Below, piece by piece: positions 53,335 to 62,655 of a stretch of 64,000 bases of DNA. The first letter of the stretch is position 1. Each line of letters opens with the position of its first letter. The stretch is from positions 1-64,000 of the forward strand of contig JAKVPA010000004.1 of assembly GCA_022482495.1 (NCBI GenBank), in the 5' to 3' direction. Source of the stretch: Sphaerochaeta sp. Its GTDB lineage: Bacteria > Spirochaetota > Spirochaetia > Sphaerochaetales > Sphaerochaetaceae. Below the pieces are notes generated by a model. That model did not search any database. It was given only the letters and a program-made list of their open reading frames with translations, and was not told the origin of the DNA. The position numbers and the translations under genes are program-made.

Positions 53335-54213
53335 ATGTTCGAGATGTTTTGTGAAGAAACGGGATTGCGTGGGGATGTGCGCCTCGCCATGGAGCGATCC
53401 TATCGGGAACATCAGGACCTGCCGCTTCGCAGGAGCGCCATCCAGGCTTGTTTCCGGCAGGATCAGGAAGCGCTCTCCACGGTGCTTTCCCAAGGGTTGG
53501 ACTGGTATGGCCCGGTGTATCCGCTGGTGTTGCTGGGACTGTGCCATGAGATCATCCGGCAGTTCTATCCGGACGAGACGATACGAAGGGAGACGCTTTC
53601 GGACATTGCCGTCTGGGAGAGCTGGTATGAACGGCGTCACGGAACCATTGGACTGGACCGGGTGGGCTGGGTGGTCCGCCATGCGTGCGGACATATCTGG
53701 CGGTTGGGAAGATTACAGTTCGAATGGGGGCGCTATCCGTTCTCCCAGGTGATCAACCGGGATAGGGATGGTCGGTATCATGTGACGGACACCCCGCTTC
53801 CCGACCTGACCGTCGTCGGAAAACCAGGAATGGACGCGGTGCGCATCCATATTCCCCAAGGTGGTCCGCTACTCCCCTCAGAGGTGGACGCGTCTCTCCA
53901 TCGAGCCGCCTCGTTTTTCCCGTGGGCGACGATTGCCGTCTGTGATTCCTGGTTGCTCGACCCCGCCTTGGCTCAAGTCTGCCAGGACAGCCCCAACATC
54001 CGTTCATTCCAGAGCCGGTTCACCACATTCCCCATCCCCCAGCAAGGGGAACCGCAGATTTTTGAGCGTGTCTTCTTCTTTGGTGCCCGCAGGGAAGATG
54101 TGCTTTCGTATCAATGCACGACTTCCTTGCAACGGAGAATCCAGGACGCGGTGCGCCGTGGGGTGACGTTCCGCACCACCGGCGGATTCGTGGAGCTAGT
54201 CAGTCCAGCGTGA
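53335..54213 (+). CDS. Acyltransferase-domain-like protein (DUF5596 type)
   Basis: The 292-residue protein has a helical N-terminal half (QACFRQDQEALSTVLSQGLD) and a C-terminal GNAT-like half with VRIHIPQGGPLLPSEVDASL, AVCDSWLLDPALAQVCQDSP and SNIRSFQSRF-like segments. This layout resembles the uncharacterised acyltransferase-domain family DUF5596. ATG 53335 lies only about 6 bases after a TATACT and has no ribosome site, so the mRNA may be leaderless. It overlaps the convergent MBL gene by 14 bases. Confidence 0.6.
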   Translation: MFEMFCEETGLRGDVRLAMERSYREHQDLPLRRSAIQACFRQDQEALSTVLSQGLDWYGPVYPLVLLGLCHEIIRQFYPDETIRRETLSDIAVWESWYERRHGTIGLDRVGWVVRHACGHIWRLGRLQFEWGRYPFSQVINRDRDGRYHVTDTPLPDLTVVGKPGMDAVRIHIPQGGPLLPSEVDASLHRAASFFPWATIAVCDSWLLDPALAQVCQDSPNIRSFQSRFTTFPIPQQGEPQIFERVFFFGARREDVLSYQCTTSLQRRIQDAVRRGVTFRTTGGFVELVSPA

Positions 54214-54793
54214 TCTCCTCGCCAGGGTGGAGGATCACCCGGCCAGGAGGGGTGAATGCGGCGGCCATCTGGGGGTCGAACAGCGCGCCCGGCTTCATAT
54301 GCACCGGGATGGTGTGTCTGGCTCCGATCATTTGTGCGCACGCCGTCGCTTCCTTCGGCCCCATGTTGTAGATGCCATCGATGGGGAGGATCGCCCAGTC
54401 CAGATGGAGATCCTTCATGTCCTGCATCTCCTTGGTCGTCGAGGTGTCTCCGGCGGCGTACAGCGTGATGTCGTCCATCCCCAACAGGTAACCAACGCAT
54501 TCGTTTTTGTCGTGGTGGGCATTGTACGCCGGCACCGCCGTGAGGGATATTCCTTTCACCGTGGTATGACGGTAGACGCCATGCTGCAGCAAGTCCCGCT
54601 CCCTGATGATCATTCCCTCTTTCTTCAGGGTGACCAGGCTGGTGTTGGTGTGGTCGTAATGCTCGTGGGTGATGAGCACCAGGTCGGCGGGGAGGTCATA
54701 CCCCGTGCCGGCATACGGGTCGATGTAGACGACCACCCCGTCCGCAGTGGTGATCCGGTAACTTCCGTGTCCTTGATACCGTAAAACCGCCAT
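54200..54793 (-). CDS. UlaG-like metallo-hydrolase
   Basis: This 197-residue MBL-fold protein has THEHYDHTNTSLV (metal site), AVPAYNAHHDKN, YAAGDTSTTKEM and the last His in TIPVHMKPGALFD. The sequence matches the UlaG/YtkL-like group. ATG 54793 has GGAGG. The substrate is unknown. Confidence 0.85.
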   Translation of the reverse strand: MAVLRYQGHGSYRITTADGVVVYIDPYAGTGYDLPADLVLITHEHYDHTNTSLVTLKKEGMIIRERDLLQHGVYRHTTVKGISLTAVPAYNAHHDKNECVGYLLGMDDITLYAAGDTSTTKEMQDMKDLHLDWAILPIDGIYNMGPKEATACAQMIGARHTIPVHMKPGALFDPQMAAAFTPPGRVILHPGEEITLD

Positions 54794-54849
54794 ACGAGCC
54801 TCCCTGCCCAGTATAGCACAGACATCCGTTTTGCGGTACGATTGCCCAT

Positions 54850-55723
54850 ATGTACCACTACACGTTGCTGGACAGCCCGGCCAAATTCCTTGGCCAGGTG
54901 AAGACATGGAAAGAGAAGGGCGTGACCTCCGTCGCGATGGATTTTGAAGGGGAGTTCAACCTCCACATCTATGGGGAGCACCTCTGTCTGGTGCAACTGT
55001 ATGATGGTACGGATTTCTTCCTGGCCGATCCATTCCGCATCCCTGCGGAAGCCCTTCGGCAGTTCTTCGAGGACAAGGAAATCGAGAAGGTGATGTTCGA
55101 TTGCGCAAGTGACGCTTCCTTGGTCCGCAAGCAGTACGGCATCCAGCTGGAGAACGTCTATGACATCCGCATCCCCGCCATGGCGCTGGGCTATATGGGA
55201 AACCTCAGTGGCTTGATGGAGATGTACCAGCTTCCCCATGTGGAAGGAAACAAGAAGCAGAACCAGACGACCAACTGGCTCACCCGGCCGCTCTCGGAGA
55301 CACAGATCCAGTACGCGTTGGGGGATGTCGCCGACTTGTTCGCCCTCCAAGACATCCTGAAGGAACAGATCAAGGCGAAAGCATCTGGAACATGAGGTGG
55401 ATGGCAAGATGCGCGTCTGCGCCAAACAGAAGAATCCGGAACGTCCCGGATGGGAGAAGCTGCCCTCCTACCGGTTCTTCAACCGGCAGGAGCAGGTGTA
55501 CGCCAAACACTTCTTCCTTGCCCGTGACGGCATCGCCCGGGAACACAACGTCCCCGCAGCCAGGATTCTGGACAAACACTCCCTCGTCGCGTTGGTCAGG
55601 GACGTGCCCTCCGACGAGAAAGCGTTCCGCGCGAGAATCCGGTGTTCCGATGAACTGCTGGAGGCGCTCCTGAAGGCAAAAACGGCAGCCTGGCAGGAAC
55701 TGTCAGGCACCAAACAGAACTAA
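54850..55723 (+). CDS. Ribonuclease D family exonuclease with HRDC domain, frameshifted
   Basis: The first 175 residues are a DEDDy 3'-5' exonuclease domain: AMDFEGEFNLHIYGEHLCLV with the D-x-E pair, VMFDCASDASLV and IQYALGDVADLF. One extra A at 55378-55380 then creates a premature TGA. Without it the protein runs on as HLEHEVDGKMRVCAKQKNPE and FLARDGIAREHNVPAARILD, an HRDC-like domain, to 55723 (about 290 residues). It trims structured RNA, probably tRNA precursors. The end overlaps panE by 4 bases. Confidence 0.82.
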
Positions 55724-56652
55724 CGCTGGATGTGCTCGGCGATCGCCCGGGCACGGCTTGCCTCACAGCTTTTGACCAACAGGGAAAGCACCTGGCAGGT
55801 CGGGGTGGGGATGTGATGTTTCTCGCCCAGCTTGACCACCGTGCCGCAGAACCAATCGTTCTCCGTCTTCCTGCCGGCCACCATGTCCTGGAACATGCTG
55901 GTCATGCCATCCTTGTTCAGACGCACGATGGTGGCGATGTTGTCTTCCACCATTGCGCTTGTCAACGGGATGCCTTCAGCATTGGCCACGGCGATCACCT
56001 CGTTGCTGGTCATGCGGACCAACTGCTGGATCTCCGGATGGACAAAGTCGCCATACCCGCTCCAGGTGATGGCCGAGAGCGTGTTGAACGCCGTGTTCAG
56101 CATGAACTTCTTCCACAGTTCCAGATGAATGTTCTTCGGCACTTCCCAGCCGATGTGCGCCTTGTCAAACAGCCGCTGGATCGCCTTGACCCGTTCGGTG
56201 ACGCTGTTGTCCTTCTCTCCAAAGACGATCTTCCCCTCGCTGTCCGCGTGGATATGGTTGCCTTGGTGCATGGAGGAAAGTCCTACGGCGAAGCTGTACA
56301 GCACCTTCTCTTCCCCGTACGCCTGGGCGACGACCCCTTCCGACTCCGTCCCGTTCAGCAGGCTGAGAATGGAGGTCTTCGGACCAACGGCAGGCTTGAT
56401 GGCCTGGACGGCCTGGGCAAGCTGCAGGTTCTTTGTCGCGATGATCACCAGATCGGCCACGGCGGGTGAATCGGTGAAATCAAAGTCGACCCGTTTCTCG
56501 TTGAAATACAGTCCTTCGGACCGGTAACGCTGCAGACGCTCCCCGCTGGCGATGGCCTGGACATGCTGGTGCCCAAGGCATCCGACGAGTTTCGATCCGT
56601 ACAGACATCCGACCGCTCCGGTACCAATGATGGCGACAGTGTTGATTTCCAT
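55720..56652 (-). CDS. panE: 2-dehydropantoate 2-reductase
   Basis: This 310-residue NADPH-dependent reductase makes pantoate for CoA synthesis. The cofactor site is VAIIGTGAVGCLYGSKL, the catalytic Lys is in LELWKKFMLNTAFNTLSAIT, and the conserved Glu/Ser region is GRKTENDWFCGTVVKLGEKH. Family paralogues act on other 2-ketoacids, so the exact role in pantothenate synthesis is likely but not certain. Confidence 0.85.
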   Translation of the reverse strand: MEINTVAIIGTGAVGCLYGSKLVGCLGHQHVQAIASGERLQRYRSEGLYFNEKRVDFDFTDSPAVADLVIIATKNLQLAQAVQAIKPAVGPKTSILSLLNGTESEGVVAQAYGEEKVLYSFAVGLSSMHQGNHIHADSEGKIVFGEKDNSVTERVKAIQRLFDKAHIGWEVPKNIHLELWKKFMLNTAFNTLSAITWSGYGDFVHPEIQQLVRMTSNEVIAVANAEGIPLTSAMVEDNIATIVRLNKDGMTSMFQDMVAGRKTENDWFCGTVVKLGEKHHIPTPTCQVLSLLVKSCEASRARAIAEHIQR

Positions 56653-56716
56653 GGCACCAGCATAGCACAAACCACTTTTTCTGTCCTGATGTCCCCAAGT
56701 GGTGTATGCTGGGAGC

Positions 56717-57707
56717 ATGAACAATGATACCCGATATGATGGAATGGAATATCGTAACGCAGGGGAAAGCGGACTGAAACTGCCTGTCCTCTCCCTTGGC
56801 TTGTGGCGGAACTTCGGAGATGACGCCGATGATCGTACCTGCCGGGATGTCGTCATCACGGCGTTTGACCATGGGATCACCCATTTTGATCTTGCGGATA
56901 ACTACGGTCCTCCTCCGGGGGCCGCGGAACGGCGCTTTGGCAAAATTCTCCACTCGGACCTGACCGGCCACCGGGATGAACTGGTCATCTCTTCCAAAGC
57001 AGGTTACCTGATGTGGCCCGGACCGTACGGAGACTGGGGATCGCGCAAGCACCTCATCGCCGGTTGCGACCAGAGCCTGAAACGGTTGGGGCTGGACTAT
57101 GTGGATATCTTCTATCATCATCGCCCCGATCCCAACACTCCGTTGGAAGAGACGATGGGGGCCCTCGCTTCGCTGGTGAAAGCAGGCAAGGCGCTGTACG
57201 TGGGCATCAGCAACTACCATGCGAAGGAAGCGATCCAGGCCATCACCATCCTGAAACGGTTGGGATGTCCTTGCATCGTGGACCAGGTGCGATACTCAAT
57301 GCTGGACCGTTGGACGGAAGCCGATCATCTGGCGGAAGCATTGGACGGGAAAACAGGGAATGGTCTGTTTCTCCCCATTGGCCCAAGGGTTGCTTACGGA
57401 TACCTATCTGTCCGGCACGATTCCTCCGGAGAGCAGGGCCGGTTCAGGAGGTCCGCTGTCCAAGGCGACGATCACGCCGGATCTGGTGGCGAACCTCAAG
57501 GCACTGAACACCATTGCCCAATCCAGGGGACAGAAACTCTCCCAGATGGCCGTCTCCTGGTTGCTCCAGCGTCCTGGGGTAACCACCGTGCTGGTGGGGG
57601 CCCATCGGGTCGAGCAGTTGTTGGAAACGTTGGGGGCCGTCACGGGACAACGAACGTTCTCCGAAGAAGAACTCCGGAGCATCGATGCACTGACCCTGCC
57701 TCAATAA
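56717..57707 (+). CDS. Aldo/keto reductase, YghZ (L-glyceraldehyde 3-phosphate reductase) type, frameshifted
   Basis: The protein follows E. coli YghZ closely: EYRNAGESGLKLPVLSLGLW at the start, HFDLADNYGPPPGAAERRFG with catalytic Asp/Tyr, STKAG-like SSKAGYLMWPGPYGDWGSRK, LDYVDIFYHHRP. One extra A in GGGAATGG (57356-57361) shifts the frame; without it MVCFSPLAQGLLTDTYLSGT and LSQMAVSWLLQRPGVTTVLV complete a 329-residue enzyme. It would reduce aldehydes such as methylglyoxal or glyceraldehyde 3-phosphate with NADPH. Confidence 0.85.
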
Positions 57708-60268
57708 GCGGTGTCTTCCAGGGGAAGGGAAGTGCGGAACTTCTGGTCCCGCCGCCAATAGGCGCATTGGCATGCCGGAGCCGCCGGAATGGTGCACAGT
57801 TCCCCGACGCCTTTCGCTCCGTAGGCCAGAGGAAGGGTTCCTTCCCCATGGACGGTGATGATCTCCATCGGCGGCACCTGGGTGGCCCGGAGCAGCCCCA
57901 GCGTTCCGTACTTGACCTGCGGCACGCCGTCCTTGACGGGGAAATGTTCCGTCAGGGCGTATCCCAAGCCCATGACGATGCCCCCTTCGATCTGTCCGGT
58001 GACGGCCTGTTGGTTGATCACCGTACCGACGTCACACGCCGCCGTGACCTTCGCGACTTTTCCCTGTTCATCCAGTTCCACCACTTGGGCGCTGTAGCTG
58101 TAGCCGATGTGGCTGACCGGGTGAGGTTTGTCGCTGGTGATGGGATCGGTTTGTCCAAGGTATTCCCCGAGGAATTCCTGTCCTTCCAGATCCTTCAGCG
58201 TCTTTCCTTCCAGTGCGTCACGAAGCTGGACGGCGGCCCGTCGGGTCGCCTCTCCGCAGAATAACGTCTGCCGGCTGGCCGTGCTGGTTCCGGAATCCGG
58301 TGTCCGTCGGGTATCCGGAGCTTCGACGACAAAGTCGTCTTCCGTCAGCCCCGGGATGGTCTGGCCTGCGATCTGGACGGTCACCGTGCCCACCCCCTGG
58401 CCCATGCAGGCCGCCGAGGTGCGTACGTGGATCTTCCCCCCTTCGACGGAGAGGATGCACCGTCCCCAGTCCGGGACGCCGACGCCCAGTCCGCTGTTCT
58501 TCATGGCGCAGGCGATCCCGGTGCGTCCATTCTTGTAATAGGCATCCTTCACCGCCAGAAGACACTCCCGGATCCCCACGTCTTCCCCGGTGATCTGGCC
58601 GTTGGGCAACACATCTCCCGGTTTGATGGCGTTGAGCATCCGGAACTCCCAGTAGTCCATCCCCACCTGGTCGGCCAGCAGGTTGATGGCCGTCTCAATG
58701 GCGAAGCAACTCTGGGTGACGCCAAATCCCCGGAACGCTCCAGCCGGGACGTTGTTGGTGTAGACCGCCCGGCCCAGAATGTCGATGTTGTGGTAGTTGT
58801 ACGGTCCGGCGGCGTGGGTGCATGCCCGCTGCAACACCGGGCCTCCCAGCGACGCGTACGCACCGGTGTTGGAGATGATCGTCTCCTTCATCGCCACCAG
58901 ATGTCCCTCTGCGTCACAACCCACGGTGAGATCAATATCCATCGGGTGCCGTTTGGGGTGGACGTTGATGCTCTCCTGCCGGGTCAACCGCATCTTTACC
59001 GGAAGTCCGGTCAGGTACGCGCACAGCGCCGCGTGATGCTGCACGCTCATGTCTTCCTTGCCCCCGAACCCTCCACCGACCAGCATGCTGTGGCAGTGGA
59101 CCTTCTCCGCAGGCAGTTTCAGCATCCGGGATATCTCCCGCTGCTCGTCATAGACGCTCTGGCCTGAGGTGTACACCAGTACTCCATCGCCTTCCGGTTG
59201 GGCGACGGCGCACTCCGGTTCCATGAAGGCGTGTTCCGTGTACGGAGTGTGGAAGACGTTGTGGACTACGTGTGCGCAGGTGGCCAACGCCTCATCGGCG
59301 TTCCCGCGAGCGATGTGTTCCGTGTCCAGGACGTTGCCGGTCGGATGTACCAGCGGCGCATCCGGTTTGAGGGCTTCTTCCGGGGTGAGGACAGGAGTGA
59401 GAACCTCGTACTCCACCTTCACCAACGGAAGGATTTCGGCAAGCGCCGCTTCCGTCTTGGAGACGATGAGCGCGATGGCGTCCCCGATGTATGCGGTGAT
59501 GCCGCCGACGGGGATCATCACCGGCCAGTCATGGACCAGGTGCCCCAGCATGTTTTCCGGCACATCAGAAGCGGTGAAGACGGCGACGCAATCCGGGTGA
59601 CGTTTGGCTTCCGTGGTGTCAATGGAAAGGATCTTCGCCCGGGGGTGGGCGCTGCGCACCGCTTTGGCGTACACCATCCCCGGCAACATGAGGTCATTGG
59701 TGAAGATGCCGATACCCAGTGCCTTGGAAACGGCATCCACCCTGCGGAACCGCTCGTCCACGGCGGGGATCTCCACCTGGGTTGTCACCGGGATGTCCTC
59801 CCTGAGGTAGCGTGCGCTCATCAACGCCGCTTCAATGATTTTCTGGTAGCCGGTACACCGGCAGATATTGCCGAAGACCGCCTTGCGGACTTCCGCTTCG
59901 GTGGGGGATGGATTGGCGTCCAGCAACGCTTTGATGGACATGATCATTCCCGGGGTGCAATACCCGCACTGAACGGCGCCGCATTCGGCGAAACAGAAGC
60001 CGTACACCGCTTTTTCCCGATCGGTCAGCCCTTCGATGGTGATGATCTCTTTCCCTTCCAGACGTGAAAGGGACATCACGCAGGATTTGGTGGCTTTTCC
60101 CTGGACGATGACGGTGCAGGCCCCACAGGCGCCTTCACTGCAACCGTCCTTCGCGCCGGTCAGACGAAGATGATCCCGCAGATAGGGGAGCAGCTTCATG
60201 TCCGGGCCGTCATAGGAGATGTCGTTGCCGTTCACCTTGAAACGCATCACAGTGGTATTGTGGGCCAT
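57701..60268 (-). CDS. Selenium-dependent xanthine dehydrogenase type molybdenum hydroxylase
   Basis: The protein of about 855 residues fuses two [2Fe-2S] domains (CSEGACGACTV and CGYCTPGMI ... NICRCTGYQ) to the molybdopterin subunit (from about residue 170; GGGFGGKEDMSVQHHA, GAFRGFGVTQSCFAIE, and the Glu of AYGAKGVGELCTIPAAP). No FAD domain lies between, the layout of the selenium-dependent XDH family. It probably hydroxylates xanthine or another purine. The start may be ATG 60268 or ATG 60247, since neither has a clear ribosome site. Confidence 0.85.
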   Translation of the reverse strand: MAHNTTVMRFKVNGNDISYDGPDMKLLPYLRDHLRLTGAKDGCSEGACGACTVIVQGKATKSCVMSLSRLEGKEIITIEGLTDREKAVYGFCFAECGAVQCGYCTPGMIMSIKALLDANPSPTEAEVRKAVFGNICRCTGYQKIIEAALMSARYLREDIPVTTQVEIPAVDERFRRVDAVSKALGIGIFTNDLMLPGMVYAKAVRSAHPRAKILSIDTTEAKRHPDCVAVFTASDVPENMLGHLVHDWPVMIPVGGITAYIGDAIALIVSKTEAALAEILPLVKVEYEVLTPVLTPEEALKPDAPLVHPTGNVLDTEHIARGNADEALATCAHVVHNVFHTPYTEHAFMEPECAVAQPEGDGVLVYTSGQSVYDEQREISRMLKLPAEKVHCHSMLVGGGFGGKEDMSVQHHAALCAYLTGLPVKMRLTRQESINVHPKRHPMDIDLTVGCDAEGHLVAMKETIISNTGAYASLGGPVLQRACTHAAGPYNYHNIDILGRAVYTNNVPAGAFRGFGVTQSCFAIETAINLLADQVGMDYWEFRMLNAIKPGDVLPNGQITGEDVGIRECLLAVKDAYYKNGRTGIACAMKNSGLGVGVPDWGRCILSVEGGKIHVRTSAACMGQGVGTVTVQIAGQTIPGLTEDDFVVEAPDTRRTPDSGTSTASRQTLFCGEATRRAAVQLRDALEGKTLKDLEGQEFLGEYLGQTDPITSDKPHPVSHIGYSYSAQVVELDEQGKVAKVTAACDVGTVINQQAVTGQIEGGIVMGLGYALTEHFPVKDGVPQVKYGTLGLLRATQVPPMEIITVHGEGTLPLAYGAKGVGELCTIPAAPACQCAYWRRDQKFRTSLPLEDTAY

Positions 60269-60313
60269 CATCTTCCATCTGTCAAGCAAGCCCTGTTGCA
60301 GATTGTTGCAACC

Positions 60314-61210
60314 TTACTGGATCGATCCCGGACGGATCGTCTCGGCGTTGGCGCGGGCCGTCTCTGTTGCCGCTTGAAGCGCTTCCTCGAACGTTGCTCC
60401 GTTTGCAAGGTGGGCGGTGAATGACGCCGCCAGTGCGTCTCCGCACCCGATGGTGTTGACCGTCTTTGCCTTGGGTACGGAAAGCGTCTTGAACCCCATG
60501 TCCCAGTACCAGATATCCTTGCTTCCCCGTGAGAGGATGGTGGACGTGTGATACAGCCGGTACAGCCGGCGCATCCCATCCTCCGCCTCACGCTTCAACG
60601 GTTCGTCATCGCCCCCTTCCGGAATGCTTTTGTTCCAGAATGTCCGGGCGAATTCGGACAGGTTTGGTTTGATGACATCAGGCTTCTCTTCCAGACAAAG
60701 AAGGAGGTCGTCACCCTTCAGGTCAAGCACCACCAGCTTCCCCTGTGCCTTCGCTTCCCGGACCATGTCGGCGTACAACCGCCGGCTGTATCCCGGAGTC
60801 CGGGTGCCGGTGATGATGAGGGCATCGGCAGAGGGGAGGGCGTGGAAGAACGCCTCCCGGACTCTCCCATCCGCTTCCTTCGCCACCGGGGATGGCTCCT
60901 CCACCAGTTCGGTGGTTGCCTCCGGGGTGAGGATGGTGGTGCAGGTCCTCATCTCACTTCCCCCATCCACCGAGATGACGGACAGTCCGTCTTCGGCGTA
61001 CAGCCGCTTCATCTCCTCAACCCGGGAACCTCCCAGGTGGGTGAGCAGGGTGGCGGGAACGCCCATCTGCGTCAGGACCCGGGTGACGTTGGCCCCTTTG
61101 CCGGAGGCGTCCAGCCGCGCTTCCTTGGCCCGGTTGACTTCCCCATAGTGGAAATCCCAGAACAACAACGTACGTTGGAACGTCGGATTGAGGCAGACGA
61201 CGAGAATCAT
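60314..61210 (-). CDS. PfkB family sugar kinase, 1-phosphofructokinase-like
   Basis: This 298-residue kinase starts [19 protein letters not shown], as in FruK/LacC-type kinases. The first PfkB signature is [14 protein letters not shown] and the second, with the catalytic Asp, is [18 protein letters not shown]. It phosphorylates fructose 1-phosphate, tagatose 6-phosphate or a related sugar phosphate. ATG 61210 overlaps the dCMP deaminase stop by ATGA. Confidence 0.87.
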   Translation of the reverse strand: MILVVCLNPTFQRTLLFWDFHYGEVNRAKEARLDASGKGANVTRVLTQMGVPATLLTHLGGSRVEEMKRLYAEDGLSVISVDGGSEMRTCTTILTPEATTELVEEPSPVAKEADGRVREAFFHALPSADALIITGTRTPGYSRRLYADMVREAKAQGKLVVLDLKGDDLLLCLEEKPDVIKPNLSEFARTFWNKSIPEGGDDEPLKREAEDGMRRLYRLYHTSTILSRGSKDIWYWDMGFKTLSVPKAKTVNTIGCGDALAASFTAHLANGATFEEALQAATETARANAETIRPGSIQ

Positions 61211-61695
61211 GCCAGGTCCAGCGTGACCTGTTTGTGCGGGCAGTCCAGATGCCGGTAGGTCACCCCGGCTTCATCGAACATCCGTTTGGACGCGATGGTG
61301 TTATCGCTGTCCTTGTACTTGTCTGAGAGGTAGATCACCGTCTTGATGCCTGCCTGGATGATCGCCTTGGCGCATTCGTTGCAGGGAAACAGGGCGACGT
61401 AGATGGTGCATCCCTTCAGGTTGCCGCCGTTGGAGTTCAGAATGGCGTTCAGCTCGGCGTGGCAGACGTACGGGTACTTGGTCTCCAGCCAGGTTCCTTC
61501 CCGGTCCCAGGGAAGCATGTCGTCGTCACAACCGATGGGGAACCCATTGTATCCGACTCCGACGATCTTCTTGTCCTGGTTGACGATGCAGGCTCCGACC
61601 TGGGTGTTGGGGTCCTTGCTCCGCAGGGAGGAGAGCACGGCCACTCCCATGAAGTATTCGTCCCAGCTGAGATAATCCGTCCGTTTCTTCATCAT
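61207..61695 (-). CDS. dCMP deaminase
   Basis: This 162-residue zinc enzyme converts dCMP to dUMP for thymidylate synthesis. The zinc site is [13 protein letters not shown] with [13 protein letters not shown]. The N-terminus [20 protein letters not shown] is typical of ComEB-like deaminases. It overlaps both neighbours by 4 bases within a minus-strand run. Confidence 0.93.
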   Translation of the reverse strand: MMKKRTDYLSWDEYFMGVAVLSSLRSKDPNTQVGACIVNQDKKIVGVGYNGFPIGCDDDMLPWDREGTWLETKYPYVCHAELNAILNSNGGNLKGCTIYVALFPCNECAKAIIQAGIKTVIYLSDKYKDSDNTIASKRMFDEAGVTYRHLDCPHKQVTLDLA

Positions 61696-62616
61696 TGTGA
61701 AATCTCCTTGAGAAACGCGGCGATTTGATCCGCCACGTAGTGTTGTATGGAATGGTACATGGGGAGGCAGTGATACGTATGGTGGTGCTTCTCCATATCC
61801 GTTTGGATCCGTTTGAAATGATTGCTGCCGTTCTCCCGGGAAATGATGTCCAGGTTCTTCGGAGGCACCGTCTTGTCCTTCTTGTCCTGGATGGCCAGAA
61901 GCGGCACGGTGATCTTCTTCAGGTCCCGCCTGATCGGCTTGAGGTGGTAGATCAACGTGATGCCTTGCCGGGCGAACATCCCATGGTATCCCGTCCAGTC
62001 CTCGTTGCCGTCTTCCCCATTTGGTTTCCCGCTGACGTTCCGTGGAATGCCGATGACCGGGAAAAACACGGAGACGATCCGTCCGACAAAGACGAACGGG
62101 CTTGCCACCACCCGGTCATGCAGGCTGTTGTAGCAGACCGGAGCGGAGATGGAGACCAGACCGTCCGGAGCCTTGTCCGTTCCGCTGTATGTCTCGCCGA
62201 TCCTCAGGGTGATGGTCCCTCCCATGGAAAGGCCCAGGACGAACACCTGCTTGTAGCGGGCGCGGAGACTCTCGTACACCCGGGCGATGTAGTCGTACCA
62301 CTGGGCGAACGAGGTGTGTTCCAGATCCTTGGGGCTCGGTGCCGAAGCCGGGGATCAACGGGGCGCGGACGTCGTAGCCCGCCTTGGAGAAGTAATCGGC
62401 GAAGTACTCGAACACCTGGGGGCAGGAAGGGAAGCCGTGGACCATCAAAATCACCCGGTCGCCTCCGCCTTCCTTGATGATGGATCGGCACCGCGGGCTG
62501 AAACACTTGGATTCGTCCGGTGCGGGAAGCGGTTTGGTGTATGGTTCATGATAGAACCAGAAGTTCCAGTTCCACAGGAGCAGGAAGATGATGATGCCTG
62601 TGATGATGATGGCCAT
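61692..62616 (-). CDS. Membrane-anchored alpha/beta hydrolase, copy 1, frameshifted
   Basis: One N-terminal membrane anchor ([20 protein letters not shown]) is followed by an alpha/beta hydrolase: [20 protein letters not shown], the nucleophile elbow [10 protein letters not shown], the Asp in [14 protein letters not shown] and a final His in the HHHTYHCLP region. One extra C in the C4 run opposite 62331-62334 breaks the frame; its paralogue next door shows the expected DLERTSFNQWY sequence at that place. The restored length is about 307 residues. It is probably a carboxylesterase/lipase on the periplasmic side. Confidence 0.8.
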
Positions 62617-62655
62617 ACATCCCAATGTGGCACAATGCGTCGGCAAAGACAAGCA

